The notes beneath the pieces were generated by a model. That model had not been told where the DNA came from. It saw only the letters and a list, made by a program, of their open reading frames with translations, and ran no database searches. A stretch of DNA of 64,000 bases, taken from positions 11,686-75,685 of the forward strand of contig CABUPE010000007.1 of the NCBI GenBank assembly GCA_902493515.1, in the 5' to 3' direction. Each line of letters starts with the position of its first letter. Positions within the stretch are counted from its first letter, which is position 1. Shown here in pieces: positions 25,124 through 33,917 of the stretch. The position numbers and the translations under genes were made by a program. Source of the stretch: an uncultured Collinsella sp. Lineage in GTDB: Bacteria; Actinomycetota; Coriobacteriia; Coriobacteriales; Coriobacteriaceae.

Positions 25124-25420
25124 TCTCGATCTGTAACATCTAGACCCGATTTGGGCGGCTAGGTGTTACAGATCGAGATATACCGGTGGGCTTGGTCGTG
25201 TTTGTCTAAATCTGTAACACGAGGGACGGTTTTTGCCGAGTAACCGTTACAGATTGAGATTTTCTAGCAGGCGGGTTTGGTTTGTCTCGATCTGTAACAG
25301 GTAGGGGTCAAAAGTGGGCCTAGCTGTTACAGATCTAGATTGTTGAGGATGGGCCGAGAGGAATGTCTCGATCTGTAACAGTAAGACCCGGTTTTGTCGC
25401 GTAACTGTTACAGATTGAGA
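25124..25420. repeat. Tandem array of four hairpins (TCTCGATCTGTAACA family)
   Basis: Four units of 55 nt start at 25124, 25205, 25285 and 25366, a period of 80-81 nt. Each has a left arm close to TCTCGATCTGTAACA and a right arm close to TGTTACAGATTGAGA, pairing over 14-21 bp with at most one mismatch. The inner loops and the 25-nt spacers vary but keep some shared pattern (for example GACCCG with TTTT). The array fills the gap between tRNA-fMet and the flavoprotein gene. No ORF is visible. Palindromic units and the lack of cas genes argue against CRISPR. Confidence 0.85.
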
Positions 25421-25567
25421 TAAACCGACGGGCCGCCCCGCCCATCCCCATCCACCTGCCGCTACCTGCTGTCCGCCGATTTCCGTTGCGCTGCTGTATT
25501 CCCATGCCATATCCTCTAGATAACTACGCGGCATCATCGCCGCCGCGCCTACAAGAGAGGAATGTCC

Positions 25568-27598
25568 ATGACCACACCTGCATCCAAGCTGCTCCAGCCC
25601 ATTACGGTTGGCCCCCTTGAGCTCAAGAACCGCATTATGTTTCCGCCGCTGACCACCGGCTACGAGGAGCGTGACGGTTCCATCGGCGAGCGCAGCCTGG
25701 CTTTTTACGAGCGCTTGGCCCGTGGCGGCGTGAGCTACATCGTCATCGGCGACGTCGCTCCCGTCATGACCGCAAGCCCCACGCCCAAGCTGGCAACCGA
25801 CGCCCAGATCCCCACGTTTAAGGCGCTGGCCGACGCCGTCCACAAGCACGGCGCCAAGGTCGCGCTGCAGCTGTTCCACCCCGAGTACGATGTGCCCGGT
25901 GTCGGCCGCATGGTCATGGGATCCATGGCCGCCGCCAAGGCCGCGCAGGAGGCCAAGGCCGCCGGCGACGAGGAGACCTTTGCCGCCAAGATGGCCGAGT
26001 CCAACGAGATCCGCAACCAGGCCTACGCCAAGCTGCATCACGACATGCAGCACTTTGTGAACGAGGCGAGCGTAGAGCAGCTCACCCAGATCAAGGAGGC
26101 CATCGCTGCCTCGGCCGCTCGCGCACAGCAGGCCGGGATCGACGCTATCGAGGTCCACGGCGACCGCCTGGTGGGTTCGCTGTGCTCGGCCATCCTCAAC
26201 CAGCGCACCGACGAGTACGGTGGTTCGTTCGAGAACCGCGTTCGCTACGCGCTGGAGGTCGTCGCCGCCATTAAGGAGGCCGCGCCGCAGCTGATGGTGG
26301 AGTACAAGCTCCCCGTGATCATGGAGAACCCCGACGGCACGCCGCGCGGCAAGGGTGGCCTGCAGCCCGACGAGGCCTGCGAGTTCGCCAAGCTGCTCGA
26401 GGGTACGGGCATCGATATGATTCAGGTCGCACAGGCCAACCACACCGGCAACATGGGCGACACCATTCCGCCCATGGGCGCCATGCCCTACAACTGGACG
26501 CTGCCCGTGGCCGAGCGCGTCAAGGCCCTGGTCTCCGTGCCGGTGGCAACCGTCGGCCGCGTTGTCTCGGTTGAGGCCGGCGAGAAGATTCTGGAAGACG
26601 GCGCCGCCGACATCATCGCCTATGGCCGCTCGCTCATGTGCGACCCCGACATTGCGCTGAAGGCCGCCACGGGTGAGCCCATCCGCGAGTGCCTCAACTG
26701 CAACAAGGGCTGCGTCGATGCGATTCAAAACCGCAAGTACATCTCGTGCGTGCTCAATGCCGAGAACGGCGATGAGGCAACCATCGCCATTAAGCCGGGC
26801 GAGGGCGACAAGAAGATCGCCGTGGTGGGCGGCGGCATCGCCGGTCTGGAGGCCGCGCGCGTGGCGGCCAAGCGCGGCTACGACGTGACCGTCTACGAGG
26901 CGAGCGATCATCTGGGCGGCCAGATTGTGCTGGCGGCCGCGCCTCCGCGCAAGGACGAGATCATGCGCTCGGTCGAGTACTACGAGAAGATTCTGCCCGG
27001 CCTGGGCGTGAAGGTCGAGCTCAACCATGCCGCTACCGCTGAGGACCTCAACGCCGCCGACGCTGCGATTGTGGCCGTGGGCGCACACGACGTGGTCATC
27101 CCCGTTCCGGGTGCCGATTCGGAGAAGGTCGTCTCGAGCTGGGACGTGCTGGCCGGCAAGGTGGAGCTCAGCGGCCGCGTCGCCGTCATTGGCGGCGGCC
27201 TGGTGGGCACCGAGACTGCCGAGTACCTGCTGCAGCACGGCTGCGAGGTGGCGATCGTGGAGATGCTCGACAAGATTGCCGCGGGCGAGTCCGAGACCAT
27301 TCTGCCGCTGATTATGAGCGACTTTGCAGAGCACAACGTGGAGCAGCATGTTAAGACCCGCCTGACCGCCATTACCGACGAGGGCGTGGAGGCTGTTCGC
27401 ACCACCGAGGACGGCGCCGAGGAGCCGGTGAAGATCGCCTGCGATTACGTGGTGATGGCCGTGGGCTCCAAGGCCAACGCGTTTGACCTGGATGGCGTGA
27501 CGGTGCCCGTGACCTGCGTGGGCGACTGCTCGGGTGAGCGCACCGCCGACATTGCGAGCGCCATTCGCACGGCGTATCACGCGGCCAACGAGCTGTAG
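25568..27598 (+). CDS. FAD/FMN-dependent oxidoreductase of the Old Yellow Enzyme / dienoyl-CoA reductase type
   Basis: A 676-residue flavoprotein. Residues about 10-360 form an OYE TIM barrel (LELKNRIMFPPLTTGYEE, QQAGIDAIEVHGDRLVGS, DEYGGSFENRVRYALEV). A 4Fe-4S cluster site CLNCNKGC plus a later cysteine in YISCVLN lies near residue 375. From about 417 there is a pyridine-nucleotide/FAD module (AVVGGGIAGLEAARVAA and AVIGGGLVGTETAEYL). This matches the 2,4-dienoyl-CoA reductase, enoate reductase and bile-acid BaiCD/BaiH family, which reduce activated C=C bonds. The exact substrate is unknown. ATG 25568 is preferred to 25562 for spacing to AGAGAGG. Confidence 0.88.
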   Translation: MTTPASKLLQPITVGPLELKNRIMFPPLTTGYEERDGSIGERSLAFYERLARGGVSYIVIGDVAPVMTASPTPKLATDAQIPTFKALADAVHKHGAKVALQLFHPEYDVPGVGRMVMGSMAAAKAAQEAKAAGDEETFAAKMAESNEIRNQAYAKLHHDMQHFVNEASVEQLTQIKEAIAASAARAQQAGIDAIEVHGDRLVGSLCSAILNQRTDEYGGSFENRVRYALEVVAAIKEAAPQLMVEYKLPVIMENPDGTPRGKGGLQPDEACEFAKLLEGTGIDMIQVAQANHTGNMGDTIPPMGAMPYNWTLPVAERVKALVSVPVATVGRVVSVEAGEKILEDGAADIIAYGRSLMCDPDIALKAATGEPIRECLNCNKGCVDAIQNRKYISCVLNAENGDEATIAIKPGEGDKKIAVVGGGIAGLEAARVAAKRGYDVTVYEASDHLGGQIVLAAAPPRKDEIMRSVEYYEKILPGLGVKVELNHAATAEDLNAADAAIVAVGAHDVVIPVPGADSEKVVSSWDVLAGKVELSGRVAVIGGGLVGTETAEYLLQHGCEVAIVEMLDKIAAGESETILPLIMSDFAEHNVEQHVKTRLTAITDEGVEAVRTTEDGAEEPVKIACDYVVMAVGSKANAFDLDGVTVPVTCVGDCSGERTADIASAIRTAYHAANEL

Positions 27599-27673
27599 TT
27601 GAACATCGCGGCCAGGCGGGGCGGTAGCACGGATCCGTCTCGCCCGGCTGTGTCCCGTCGGGTGTCAACCGGT

Positions 27674-27714
27674 GCGGGGCCTGCAAGCGCAGCAGGTCCC
27701 GCCCTTTTTGTTTT
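27674..27714 (+). terminator. Terminator after flavoprotein gene
   Basis: GCGGGGCCTGC pairs with GCAGGTCCCGC (one wobble), followed by CCTTTTTGTTTT. Confidence 0.8.
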
Positions 27715-27968
27715 GCTCCGATGAATGGCAATGCGCGGTAATCATGAGGAGTGAGGACGTCTACTGCCTTGCAGATCACTCAAAAATATTGGGGGAGGGG
27801 TTAATAACTATATCCTCTATACCAAAGGACATAAAGAGATGCCAATTTTGTTGACAAGCGAATGACGATTAGCTGCGAGTCAGCTACCAGCGTAAATAAT
27901 CGATAAAGAAATGTCGTAATTTGGTGCCAAATGCCCAGATAACGCCGCGTCTATTTTAATTAACTGCT
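27715..27968. other. AT-rich non-coding stretch
   Basis: From about 27770 the sequence is clearly richer in A and T than the neighbouring genes. I see no convincing ORF or RNA gene. Codon-free composition and position upstream of a transposase-like HTH gene suggest acquired DNA, without proof. Confidence 0.4.
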
Positions 27969-27997
27969 TTGAGCAAACAGTAAAATGCTACTATCTA
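27969..27997 (+). promoter_or_regulatory. Candidate promoter of the HTH gene
   Basis: TTGAGC (27969-27974), a 17-nt spacer and TATCTA (27992-27997), 51 nt before the ATG at 28048. Boxes and spacing fit a sigma-70 type promoter. Confidence 0.45.
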
Positions 27998-28047
27998 ACT
28001 TGCACGTAAGAAAGCAGATTAACGGCTAAGGCTAAGAAGTGGCAGGT

Positions 28048-28428
28048 ATGTCGGAAGCAACTAGGACTCGCACGCATGCGCCCGAGGTTAGGCAGCGCGC
28101 CGTCGAGATCCTCCAAGAGGGGGTCGGTCATCGCGCCCTCGCCGCGGAGCTTGGCATTCCCCAGGCCACGGCTCGTCAGTGGGCCCGCGCGTATGCTGTG
28201 GGCGGTGCCGACGCCGTTCTCAACGCCGGTTCGCATCATCACACCTATTCGTACGACGTAAAGCTCGCTGTGGTTAAGGACCGTCTGGAAAACGGCTTGA
28301 CGGTTCGCGAGGCCATGATCAAGCACAAGATTCCCAGCGAGTCTTCGGTCAAGGCTTGGTGCCGTCAGTACCGCGAGAGCGGTGAGTCCGCACTGGTCGA
28401 TAAGCCGCGCGTTAAAAAGGCGGAATAG
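28048..28428 (+). CDS. Double helix-turn-helix protein, IS3 OrfA-like
   Basis: A 126-residue basic protein with two HTH-like units, around residues 15-50 (VRQRAVEILQEGVGHRALAA... then IPQATARQWAR) and 70-110 (KLAVVKDRLENGLTVREAM, ESSVKAWCRQY). This resembles the DNA-binding OrfA part of IS3/IS150 transposases. No OrfB catalytic gene or terminal inverted repeats are found, so it is either a remnant or a domesticated regulator. GTG 28039 is an alternative start. A terminator follows at 28441. Confidence 0.6.
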   Translation: MSEATRTRTHAPEVRQRAVEILQEGVGHRALAAELGIPQATARQWARAYAVGGADAVLNAGSHHHTYSYDVKLAVVKDRLENGLTVREAMIKHKIPSESSVKAWCRQYRESGESALVDKPRVKKAE

Positions 28429-28440
28429 CAAACGGGATGG

Positions 28441-28463
28441 TGCGCCCACAGGGGCGCATTTTT
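28441..28463 (+). terminator. Terminator after HTH gene
   Basis: TGCGCCC (28441-28447) pairs with GGGCGCA (28452-28458), then five T. Confidence 0.75.
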
Positions 28464-28608
28464 CTTGCCGCCTCTCTGCTCCAAAGCGGACGTGCCCTTG
28501 CCCCGTACGCCTAAAACTCCCCAGTTGACCGAAAACCTGCCACCGCAACCCCGTAATTGAGCTATAACGTTAAACAAATGCAGCGTTTTTGCATGGGGGA
28601 GTGATGGT

Positions 28609-31491
28609 ATGACGCTACTGTATTTCCTTACCCTGTTTCCGCTGGTACCGGCGCTGGGCATGCTGCTCGCGCGCGGTGACCGCGCCCGCGATGCGGTGGG
28701 GCTCATAGGCTCCGGCATTATTATGGCGGTGACAGTTGTAGTCGCCGTCATGTTTTTTGGCACGGGTCCGCAGAGCTTCGAGGTTGCCCCCGGCACCTCG
28801 CATGTGCTCTCGATCATCAGCTCCGCCATCGATGTCATCCTGTGCGCCGTCATCCTGTACAACGCGTACAAATATAGGAACGCGCTCACCACGGTGCTCG
28901 GCATAGTCCAGCTGGTGGGCTCGCTCGCCTTTGCAGCCATGACGCTGCCCGCTGCCGAAGCCGTCACGGCGACGCCGCTCTACCTGGACTACATGAGCGT
29001 GATCATGGTCCTCGCCGTCGGCATCGTCGGCAGCCTGATCTGCGTGTATGCCCTGGGCTATATGAAGGACTTCCAGGCTCACGACGAGCACGAGGCCGCG
29101 CTGCGCGGGCAGACCGCGCCCGACCGTCGCCCGCAGTTCCTGGCGCTTATGTTCCTGTTCCTCTCGGCCATGTTCGTCATCGTGACGAGCGATAACCTTG
29201 AGTGGCTGTTCTGCGGCTGGGAAATCACCACCGTGTGCTCGTTCCTCATGATTGGCTACACGCGCACGCCCGAGGCCATCAAGAACGCCTTCACCCAGAT
29301 CATCCTCAACATGCTGGGCGGCATCGCGTTTTTGGCCGGACTCATGTACCTGCACGTTAACGGCATGCCGCTGACCATCTCGGGCATGATCGAGCTTTCC
29401 GGCGCCGGAACCGCGCAATCCGCGCTGCTGGTGATGCCGGTCGTTCTGCTGTCGCTCGCCGCCCTTACCAAGGCCGCGCAGATGCCGTTCCATACCTGGC
29501 TGCTCGGCGCCATGGTTGCCCCCACGCCCACGAGCGCCCTGCTGCATTCGTCCACCATGGTCAAAGCCGGCGTGTTCCTAATGGTCAAGCTGAGCCCGCT
29601 CTATGCCATCTATCCCGTGACCGGCTTTATGGTTACGAGTGTGGGTGCCATCACGTTTTTGCTCGCGGCCCTCATGGCCATCTCGCAGAGCAATGCCAAG
29701 CGCGTGCTCGCGTTCTCCACCATTTCCAACTTGGGTCTCATCAGTGCCTGCCTGGGTGTCGGCGCGCCCGAGGCCGTATGGGCGGCCATCTTCCTGATCT
29801 TGTTCCACACGGTGGCTAAGTCGCTGCTGTTCCTGTGCGTAGGCACCGCCGAGCACCATATCGGCAGCCGCAATATCGAGGACATGGACGGCATGTTCAG
29901 CCGCATGCCGCACCTGACGCGTCTGATGATGCTGGGCATTATGGGCATGTTTGTGGCGCCGTTTGGCATGCTCGTGTCCAAGTGGGGCGCCCTGGTGGCG
30001 TTTGCGCAGACCGGCAACGTGCTAATGATCATGGTACTTGCCTTTGGCTCGGCCGCGACGTTCTTCTTCTGGGGCAAGTGGCTTGCCAAGCTTTCGGGCG
30101 TCGACCCCACGGCTCAAAACGTTGAGGCCAATGTCCATAAGACCGAATGGATGGCCCTCAACACCATCGCCGCGCTGCTGATTCTGTGCTGCGTGGCGTT
30201 CCCGGTTATCTCGAGCGGTCTGGTGTCGCCTTACCTCGCCATGGTGTTTGGCCGCGTGCCGTACGTTATTGGCAAGGACGCCATGTATCTGATGGTGGTT
30301 ATCGTGGCTTTTATCGCCGTGGTGCTGCTGACTTCATTCCGCGTGAGCAACAAGCCGCACGTCAACGTGTACCTTTCGGGTGTGGGAACCGACAAATATC
30401 GCCATTTCCGCGGCTCGATGGGACACGAGGTGAAGGCCGAAAAGCGCAATTGGTACTCGGAGGACGCCCTTGGCGAGAAGCGTATTGGCCCCGCGGGCAG
30501 CGTCGTGTGCTGCAGCATTATCTTGTTTGCGCTGCTGTGTTGCGCGTGGATTGGGCCCGAGCGGCTTGCCATGAGTGCGCCCTCGGTGCTGCGCGGTAAG
30601 TATTTCGAAGGCTCGGGCGTCGTGGGCATATTTATTGGTACCGTGGTGTTTGCCCTGCTGGCGCCGCTTGTGGGCGGCCTGATCGACGGTCTTGACCGTA
30701 AGCTTTCGGCTCGCATGCAGGGCCGCGTGGGCCCGCGCCTGCTGCAACCCTTCTACGATGTGGCCAAGCTCCTGCGCAAGGCCCCCGCCAGCGTAAACAC
30801 CATGGACGACACCTACATGGCGTGCGCGCTCATCTTTACCGTGGTGGGCGGCGGCATCTTTGTGTCGGGCTCCAACACACTGCTGTGCGCCTTTATGGTG
30901 ACGCTCGCCGCGATCTTTGTGGTGCTGGCGTCCGCCTCGACGCAAAGCCCGTTTGCCCAGGTTGGCGCCGATCGCGAGCTGCTGCAGGTCATGAGTTACG
31001 AGCCCGCCGTTCTGCTGATGAGCGTGGGCCTGTACCTTGCCACCGACAGTTTCGATTCCATCGCCGTGACGGGGCAGTCGGTCCCCATCATCGTGTACAG
31101 CGCACCCATTTTCCTCGCGTTGCTCGCGGTGCTTACCATCAAGCTGCGCAAGTCGCCGTTTGACCTTTCGTACTCGCATCACGCGCATCAGGAGATCGTC
31201 CAGGGCGTCGCCACCGAGATGAGCGGCGGCACGCTGGCCAAGATGACCCTTATGCACTGGTGCGAGACCGTGCTGTTTTTGATGTGGGCGGGCATGTTCT
31301 TTGTTTGGGACAACCCCGTGAGCTGGGTTGTAGCCCTGGTCGTGATGGTCGCGACGTATTTTGTCGAGGTCCTGATCGACAACACCTTCGCACGCAGCAC
31401 CTGGCGCAGCTGCTTTAGGCTCGGATGGGGCGTGGCGCTGGTGTTTGGCCTGCTCAACCTTATGCCCATCCTCGTCGACGTATTTATTTAG
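28609..31491 (+). CDS. Ech-type hydrogenase membrane subunit, EchA-EchB fusion
   Basis: A 960-residue polytopic protein. Residues 1 to about 640 are an antiporter-like subunit (NuoL/HycC/EchA family) with the conserved MPFHTWLLGAMVAPTPTSAL and LHSSTMVKAG. Residues about 665-955 are a NuoH/HycD/EchB-like subunit with ARMQGRVGPRLLQPFYDVAK and SPFDLSYSHHAHQEIV. These are separate genes in well-known Ech, Hyc and complex I operons. The protein should form the ion-translocating arm of a membrane-bound hydrogenase. The frame is continuous, so it is a true fusion. RBS GGGGGAG lies 8 nt before the ATG. Confidence 0.9.
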   Translation: MTLLYFLTLFPLVPALGMLLARGDRARDAVGLIGSGIIMAVTVVVAVMFFGTGPQSFEVAPGTSHVLSIISSAIDVILCAVILYNAYKYRNALTTVLGIVQLVGSLAFAAMTLPAAEAVTATPLYLDYMSVIMVLAVGIVGSLICVYALGYMKDFQAHDEHEAALRGQTAPDRRPQFLALMFLFLSAMFVIVTSDNLEWLFCGWEITTVCSFLMIGYTRTPEAIKNAFTQIILNMLGGIAFLAGLMYLHVNGMPLTISGMIELSGAGTAQSALLVMPVVLLSLAALTKAAQMPFHTWLLGAMVAPTPTSALLHSSTMVKAGVFLMVKLSPLYAIYPVTGFMVTSVGAITFLLAALMAISQSNAKRVLAFSTISNLGLISACLGVGAPEAVWAAIFLILFHTVAKSLLFLCVGTAEHHIGSRNIEDMDGMFSRMPHLTRLMMLGIMGMFVAPFGMLVSKWGALVAFAQTGNVLMIMVLAFGSAATFFFWGKWLAKLSGVDPTAQNVEANVHKTEWMALNTIAALLILCCVAFPVISSGLVSPYLAMVFGRVPYVIGKDAMYLMVVIVAFIAVVLLTSFRVSNKPHVNVYLSGVGTDKYRHFRGSMGHEVKAEKRNWYSEDALGEKRIGPAGSVVCCSIILFALLCCAWIGPERLAMSAPSVLRGKYFEGSGVVGIFIGTVVFALLAPLVGGLIDGLDRKLSARMQGRVGPRLLQPFYDVAKLLRKAPASVNTMDDTYMACALIFTVVGGGIFVSGSNTLLCAFMVTLAAIFVVLASASTQSPFAQVGADRELLQVMSYEPAVLLMSVGLYLATDSFDSIAVTGQSVPIIVYSAPIFLALLAVLTIKLRKSPFDLSYSHHAHQEIVQGVATEMSGGTLAKMTLMHWCETVLFLMWAGMFFVWDNPVSWVVALVVMVATYFVEVLIDNTFARSTWRSCFRLGWGVALVFGLLNLMPILVDVFI

Positions 31492-31503
31492 GAGGCGGCA
31501 TCC

Positions 31504-32100
31504 ATGGATCATAAAATGTCGCGCTCGCCGTGGGTTATTCATTACGACGGTTCGAGCTGCAACGGATGCGATATCGAGGTGCTGGCCTCGCTCACGCCGC
31601 TGTTCGATGCGGAGCGCTTTGGCGTGGTCAATACCGGCAACCCCAAGCATGCGGATATCTTTTTGGTGACGGGGTCGGTCAACGCGCAGAATCTGCCCGT
31701 CGTGCGCCAGATTTACAACCAGATGCTCGAGCCCAAGTGTGTGGTGGCCTGCGGTATCTGCGCGTGTTCGGGCGGCGTGTTCCGCGATGCCTATAACGTA
31801 ATCGGCGGCGTGGACCGCGCGATTCCCGTGGACGTGTACGCGCCCGGGTGCGCCATTCGCCCCGAGACCGTGATCGATGCCATTGTGGAGGCGTGCGGCA
31901 TTCTGGACCAGAAGGAGGCCGTGATGCGCGCCGGCGGCGATCCGCTTACCGTGGGCGGCGCCGTTACTTGGGACGGTGGCGTTGAGCTGGGCGAGGACGG
32001 GTTTGTGGCTGCGGGGGCCGGGGCCGTCGCCGGTGGCGGCGTCGAGGTCAACGTGTCCACCAGGTCCGCCGCGCCCGCCGCTGCAAAGGAGGCCGAGTAA
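31504..32100 (+). CDS. echC: Ech-type hydrogenase small subunit (NuoB-like)
   Basis: A 198-residue Fe-S subunit of the NuoB/HycG/EchC family that carries the cluster nearest the NiFe site. Cysteines are in SSCNGCDIE (C19, C22), ACGICACSGG (C83, C86) and APGCAIRPE (C116). The last about 40 residues are a Gly/Ala-rich extension. RBS AGGAGGC precedes the ATG. The stop TAATG overlaps the next gene by one base. Confidence 0.92.
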   Translation: MDHKMSRSPWVIHYDGSSCNGCDIEVLASLTPLFDAERFGVVNTGNPKHADIFLVTGSVNAQNLPVVRQIYNQMLEPKCVVACGICACSGGVFRDAYNVIGGVDRAIPVDVYAPGCAIRPETVIDAIVEACGILDQKEAVMRAGGDPLTVGGAVTWDGGVELGEDGFVAAGAGAVAGGGVEVNVSTRSAAPAAAKEAE

Positions 32101-32816
32101 TGCAAAAGGCTATCTATACCATCGTCGGGATTGACGAGCTCCTGTCGCATGTCCAGGCGCTCAAGGGCGTTGGCGCGCGCTTTGTGCAGATGCACGCCGA
32201 ATGCAACGTCGACGACGGCACGTATCGCCTGGTCTATACATTTATCAACGTTCGTGCTGCTCAGGAGCATATTGTGCAGGACGGCAACTATGCGATCGAA
32301 AACCTGGTGGTTGAGGGAATTGATCAGTACCAGGAGATTCCGTCTATCAGTTCGTACTATCCGGCGGTATTCCCGTTTGAAAACGAGGCCCACGACCTGT
32401 TTGGTCTTGCCATTACCGACATGCAGATCGACTTTAAGGGCTTTTTCTACCAGGTCTCGACTGCCGAGCCCATGAGCGTTATCACGCCCGAGGTGAAGGC
32501 CGCGCGCGAGAAAGCCATGAAGGTCCGTGCGGCTGCCGAGGCCAAGGCGCGCAAGGTCGCGGCCGAGAAGGCCGCCACGGCTGCGGCTGCTGCAGGGGAA
32601 GGCGCTGCGAGCGCCGGCGATGCCGCGGGCGTCGCTGCTCAGCCCGCTGCGGCTGCCGGCTCCGATGCCCAGCATGACGATGCCGCTGCCAAGGCCGCGC
32701 TCAAGGCTGCCGAGATGGAGGCAAAGCTCGCTGCCATGGATCCCGAGAAAGCGGCCAAGGTCCGCGCGGCGCTTGCCGCCAAGGCCGCCCGCGACAAGCA
32801 GAAAAAGGAGGCGTAA
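32100..32816 (+). CDS. echD: Ech-type hydrogenase 30-kDa-like subunit (NuoC/EchD)
   Basis: A 238-residue protein. Residues 1 to about 130 match the NuoC/EchD family (SYYPAVFPFENEAHDLFGLA, with FKGFFYQVSTAEPM). Residues about 135-238 are a low-complexity Ala/Lys/Glu tail, probably helical, that is not part of the family fold. The gene overlaps echC by one base and lies 5 nt before echE. Confidence 0.88.
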   Translation: MQKAIYTIVGIDELLSHVQALKGVGARFVQMHAECNVDDGTYRLVYTFINVRAAQEHIVQDGNYAIENLVVEGIDQYQEIPSISSYYPAVFPFENEAHDLFGLAITDMQIDFKGFFYQVSTAEPMSVITPEVKAAREKAMKVRAAAEAKARKVAAEKAATAAAAAGEGAASAGDAAGVAAQPAAAAGSDAQHDDAAAKAALKAAEMEAKLAAMDPEKAAKVRAALAAKAARDKQKKEA

Positions 32817-32821
32817 GGTCC

Positions 32822-33910
32822 ATGGCACATCGCTCCGTTATTCCGTTTGGCCCGCAGCACCCGGTGCTGCCCGAGCCGCTTCATCTGGACCTGGTGATCG
32901 AGGACGACCGCGTCATCGAAGCAATTCCGCAGATCGGCTTTGTGCACCGCGGACTCGAGAAGCTCACCGAAAAGCGCGATATGCATCAGTTTGGCTACAT
33001 CGCCGAGCGCATCTGCGGCATCTGCGCCGTGGGCCATAGCTGTGGCTACGCCAGCGCCTGCGAGCGCATGCTCGGCATCGAGGTGCCTGGTCGCGTGCAG
33101 TATATCCGCACCATTCTGCATGAGCTTTCGCGCATTCACTCGCACCTGCTGTGGCTGGGCCTGCTCGCCGATGCCTTTGGCTTTGAGGCGCTGTTCTATC
33201 GTTCGTGGACGCTGCGCGAGCAGATTCTCAAGATCTTTGAGAGCACTTGCGGCGGTCGCGTGATTCTGTCGATTAACGAGATTGGCGGCCTTAAACACGA
33301 CATTGAGGATTCCGAGCTGGCGGGTATTGTCCAGACGCTCGACGCTATGCGCCCTGACTACGAGGCCGTGGTGCATACATTTTTGGACGACAATAGCTGC
33401 GGCGAGCGCCTGCATAGCGTGGGCGTGATCAGCAAGAAGGACGCGCTGGATCTGTCGATGGTCGGCCCGTTCGGTCGCGCCTCGGGCGTGGATTATGACG
33501 TGCGCATGTTCGGTGACGGTGCCTATGCGGACTTGGCTGCGTTTGAGCCGATTGTTGCCACCGATGGCGACTGTTATGCCCGCTGCCAGGTGCGTTGTGC
33601 CGAGGTTACGCAGGCCATGGACATTATCAAGGAGCTTATCGGCAAGATTCCGCACGACGGTATCGGCGGGCGTACCAAGCTCACGCCGGCCGACGGCGCG
33701 CGCGGCGAGGTTGTGATTGAGCAGCCGCGCGGCGAGGCGTACTACTATGTGCGCGGCAACGGCACCAAGAATCTGGACCGTTTTCGCGTGCGCACGCCGA
33801 CGTCGCAGAACCTGGCGGGTCTGACACATGCGCTGCAGGGTGTGCTCCTTGCCAACGTGCCCATGATTATCCTGACCATTGACCCCTGCATTAGCTGCAC
33901 GGAAAGGTAG
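32822..33910 (+). CDS. echE: Ech-type [NiFe] hydrogenase large subunit
   Basis: A 362-residue catalytic subunit of group 4 type. Both pairs of nickel ligands are present: ERICGICAVGH (C65, C68) and the C-terminal DPCISCTER (C356, C359). This distinguishes it from NuoD, which lacks them. The protein ends three residues after the last ligand, so there is no C-terminal peptide for a maturation endopeptidase to remove. Other family blocks are GFVHRGLEKLTEKRD and NGTKNLDRFRVRTPT. It should reduce protons with electrons from ferredoxin, or the reverse. No hyp maturation genes are in the window. Confidence 0.93.
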   Translation: MAHRSVIPFGPQHPVLPEPLHLDLVIEDDRVIEAIPQIGFVHRGLEKLTEKRDMHQFGYIAERICGICAVGHSCGYASACERMLGIEVPGRVQYIRTILHELSRIHSHLLWLGLLADAFGFEALFYRSWTLREQILKIFESTCGGRVILSINEIGGLKHDIEDSELAGIVQTLDAMRPDYEAVVHTFLDDNSCGERLHSVGVISKKDALDLSMVGPFGRASGVDYDVRMFGDGAYADLAAFEPIVATDGDCYARCQVRCAEVTQAMDIIKELIGKIPHDGIGGRTKLTPADGARGEVVIEQPRGEAYYYVRGNGTKNLDRFRVRTPTSQNLAGLTHALQGVLLANVPMIILTIDPCISCTER

Positions 33911-33917
33911 GCGCGGC

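Noticed and set aside
25124..25420. CRISPR array
   Set aside because: Regular period but the repeated parts are the two arms of hairpins, loops and spacers share sequence pattern, and there are no cas genes.
25247..27580. 777-residue minus-strand frame opposite the flavoprotein
   Set aside because: Antisense shadow of a gene with clear OYE and FAD motifs; it also runs through the hairpin array.
27672..27854. 60-residue ORF in the AT-rich gap
   Set aside because: It begins inside a terminator, has no RBS or similarity, and is likely chance.
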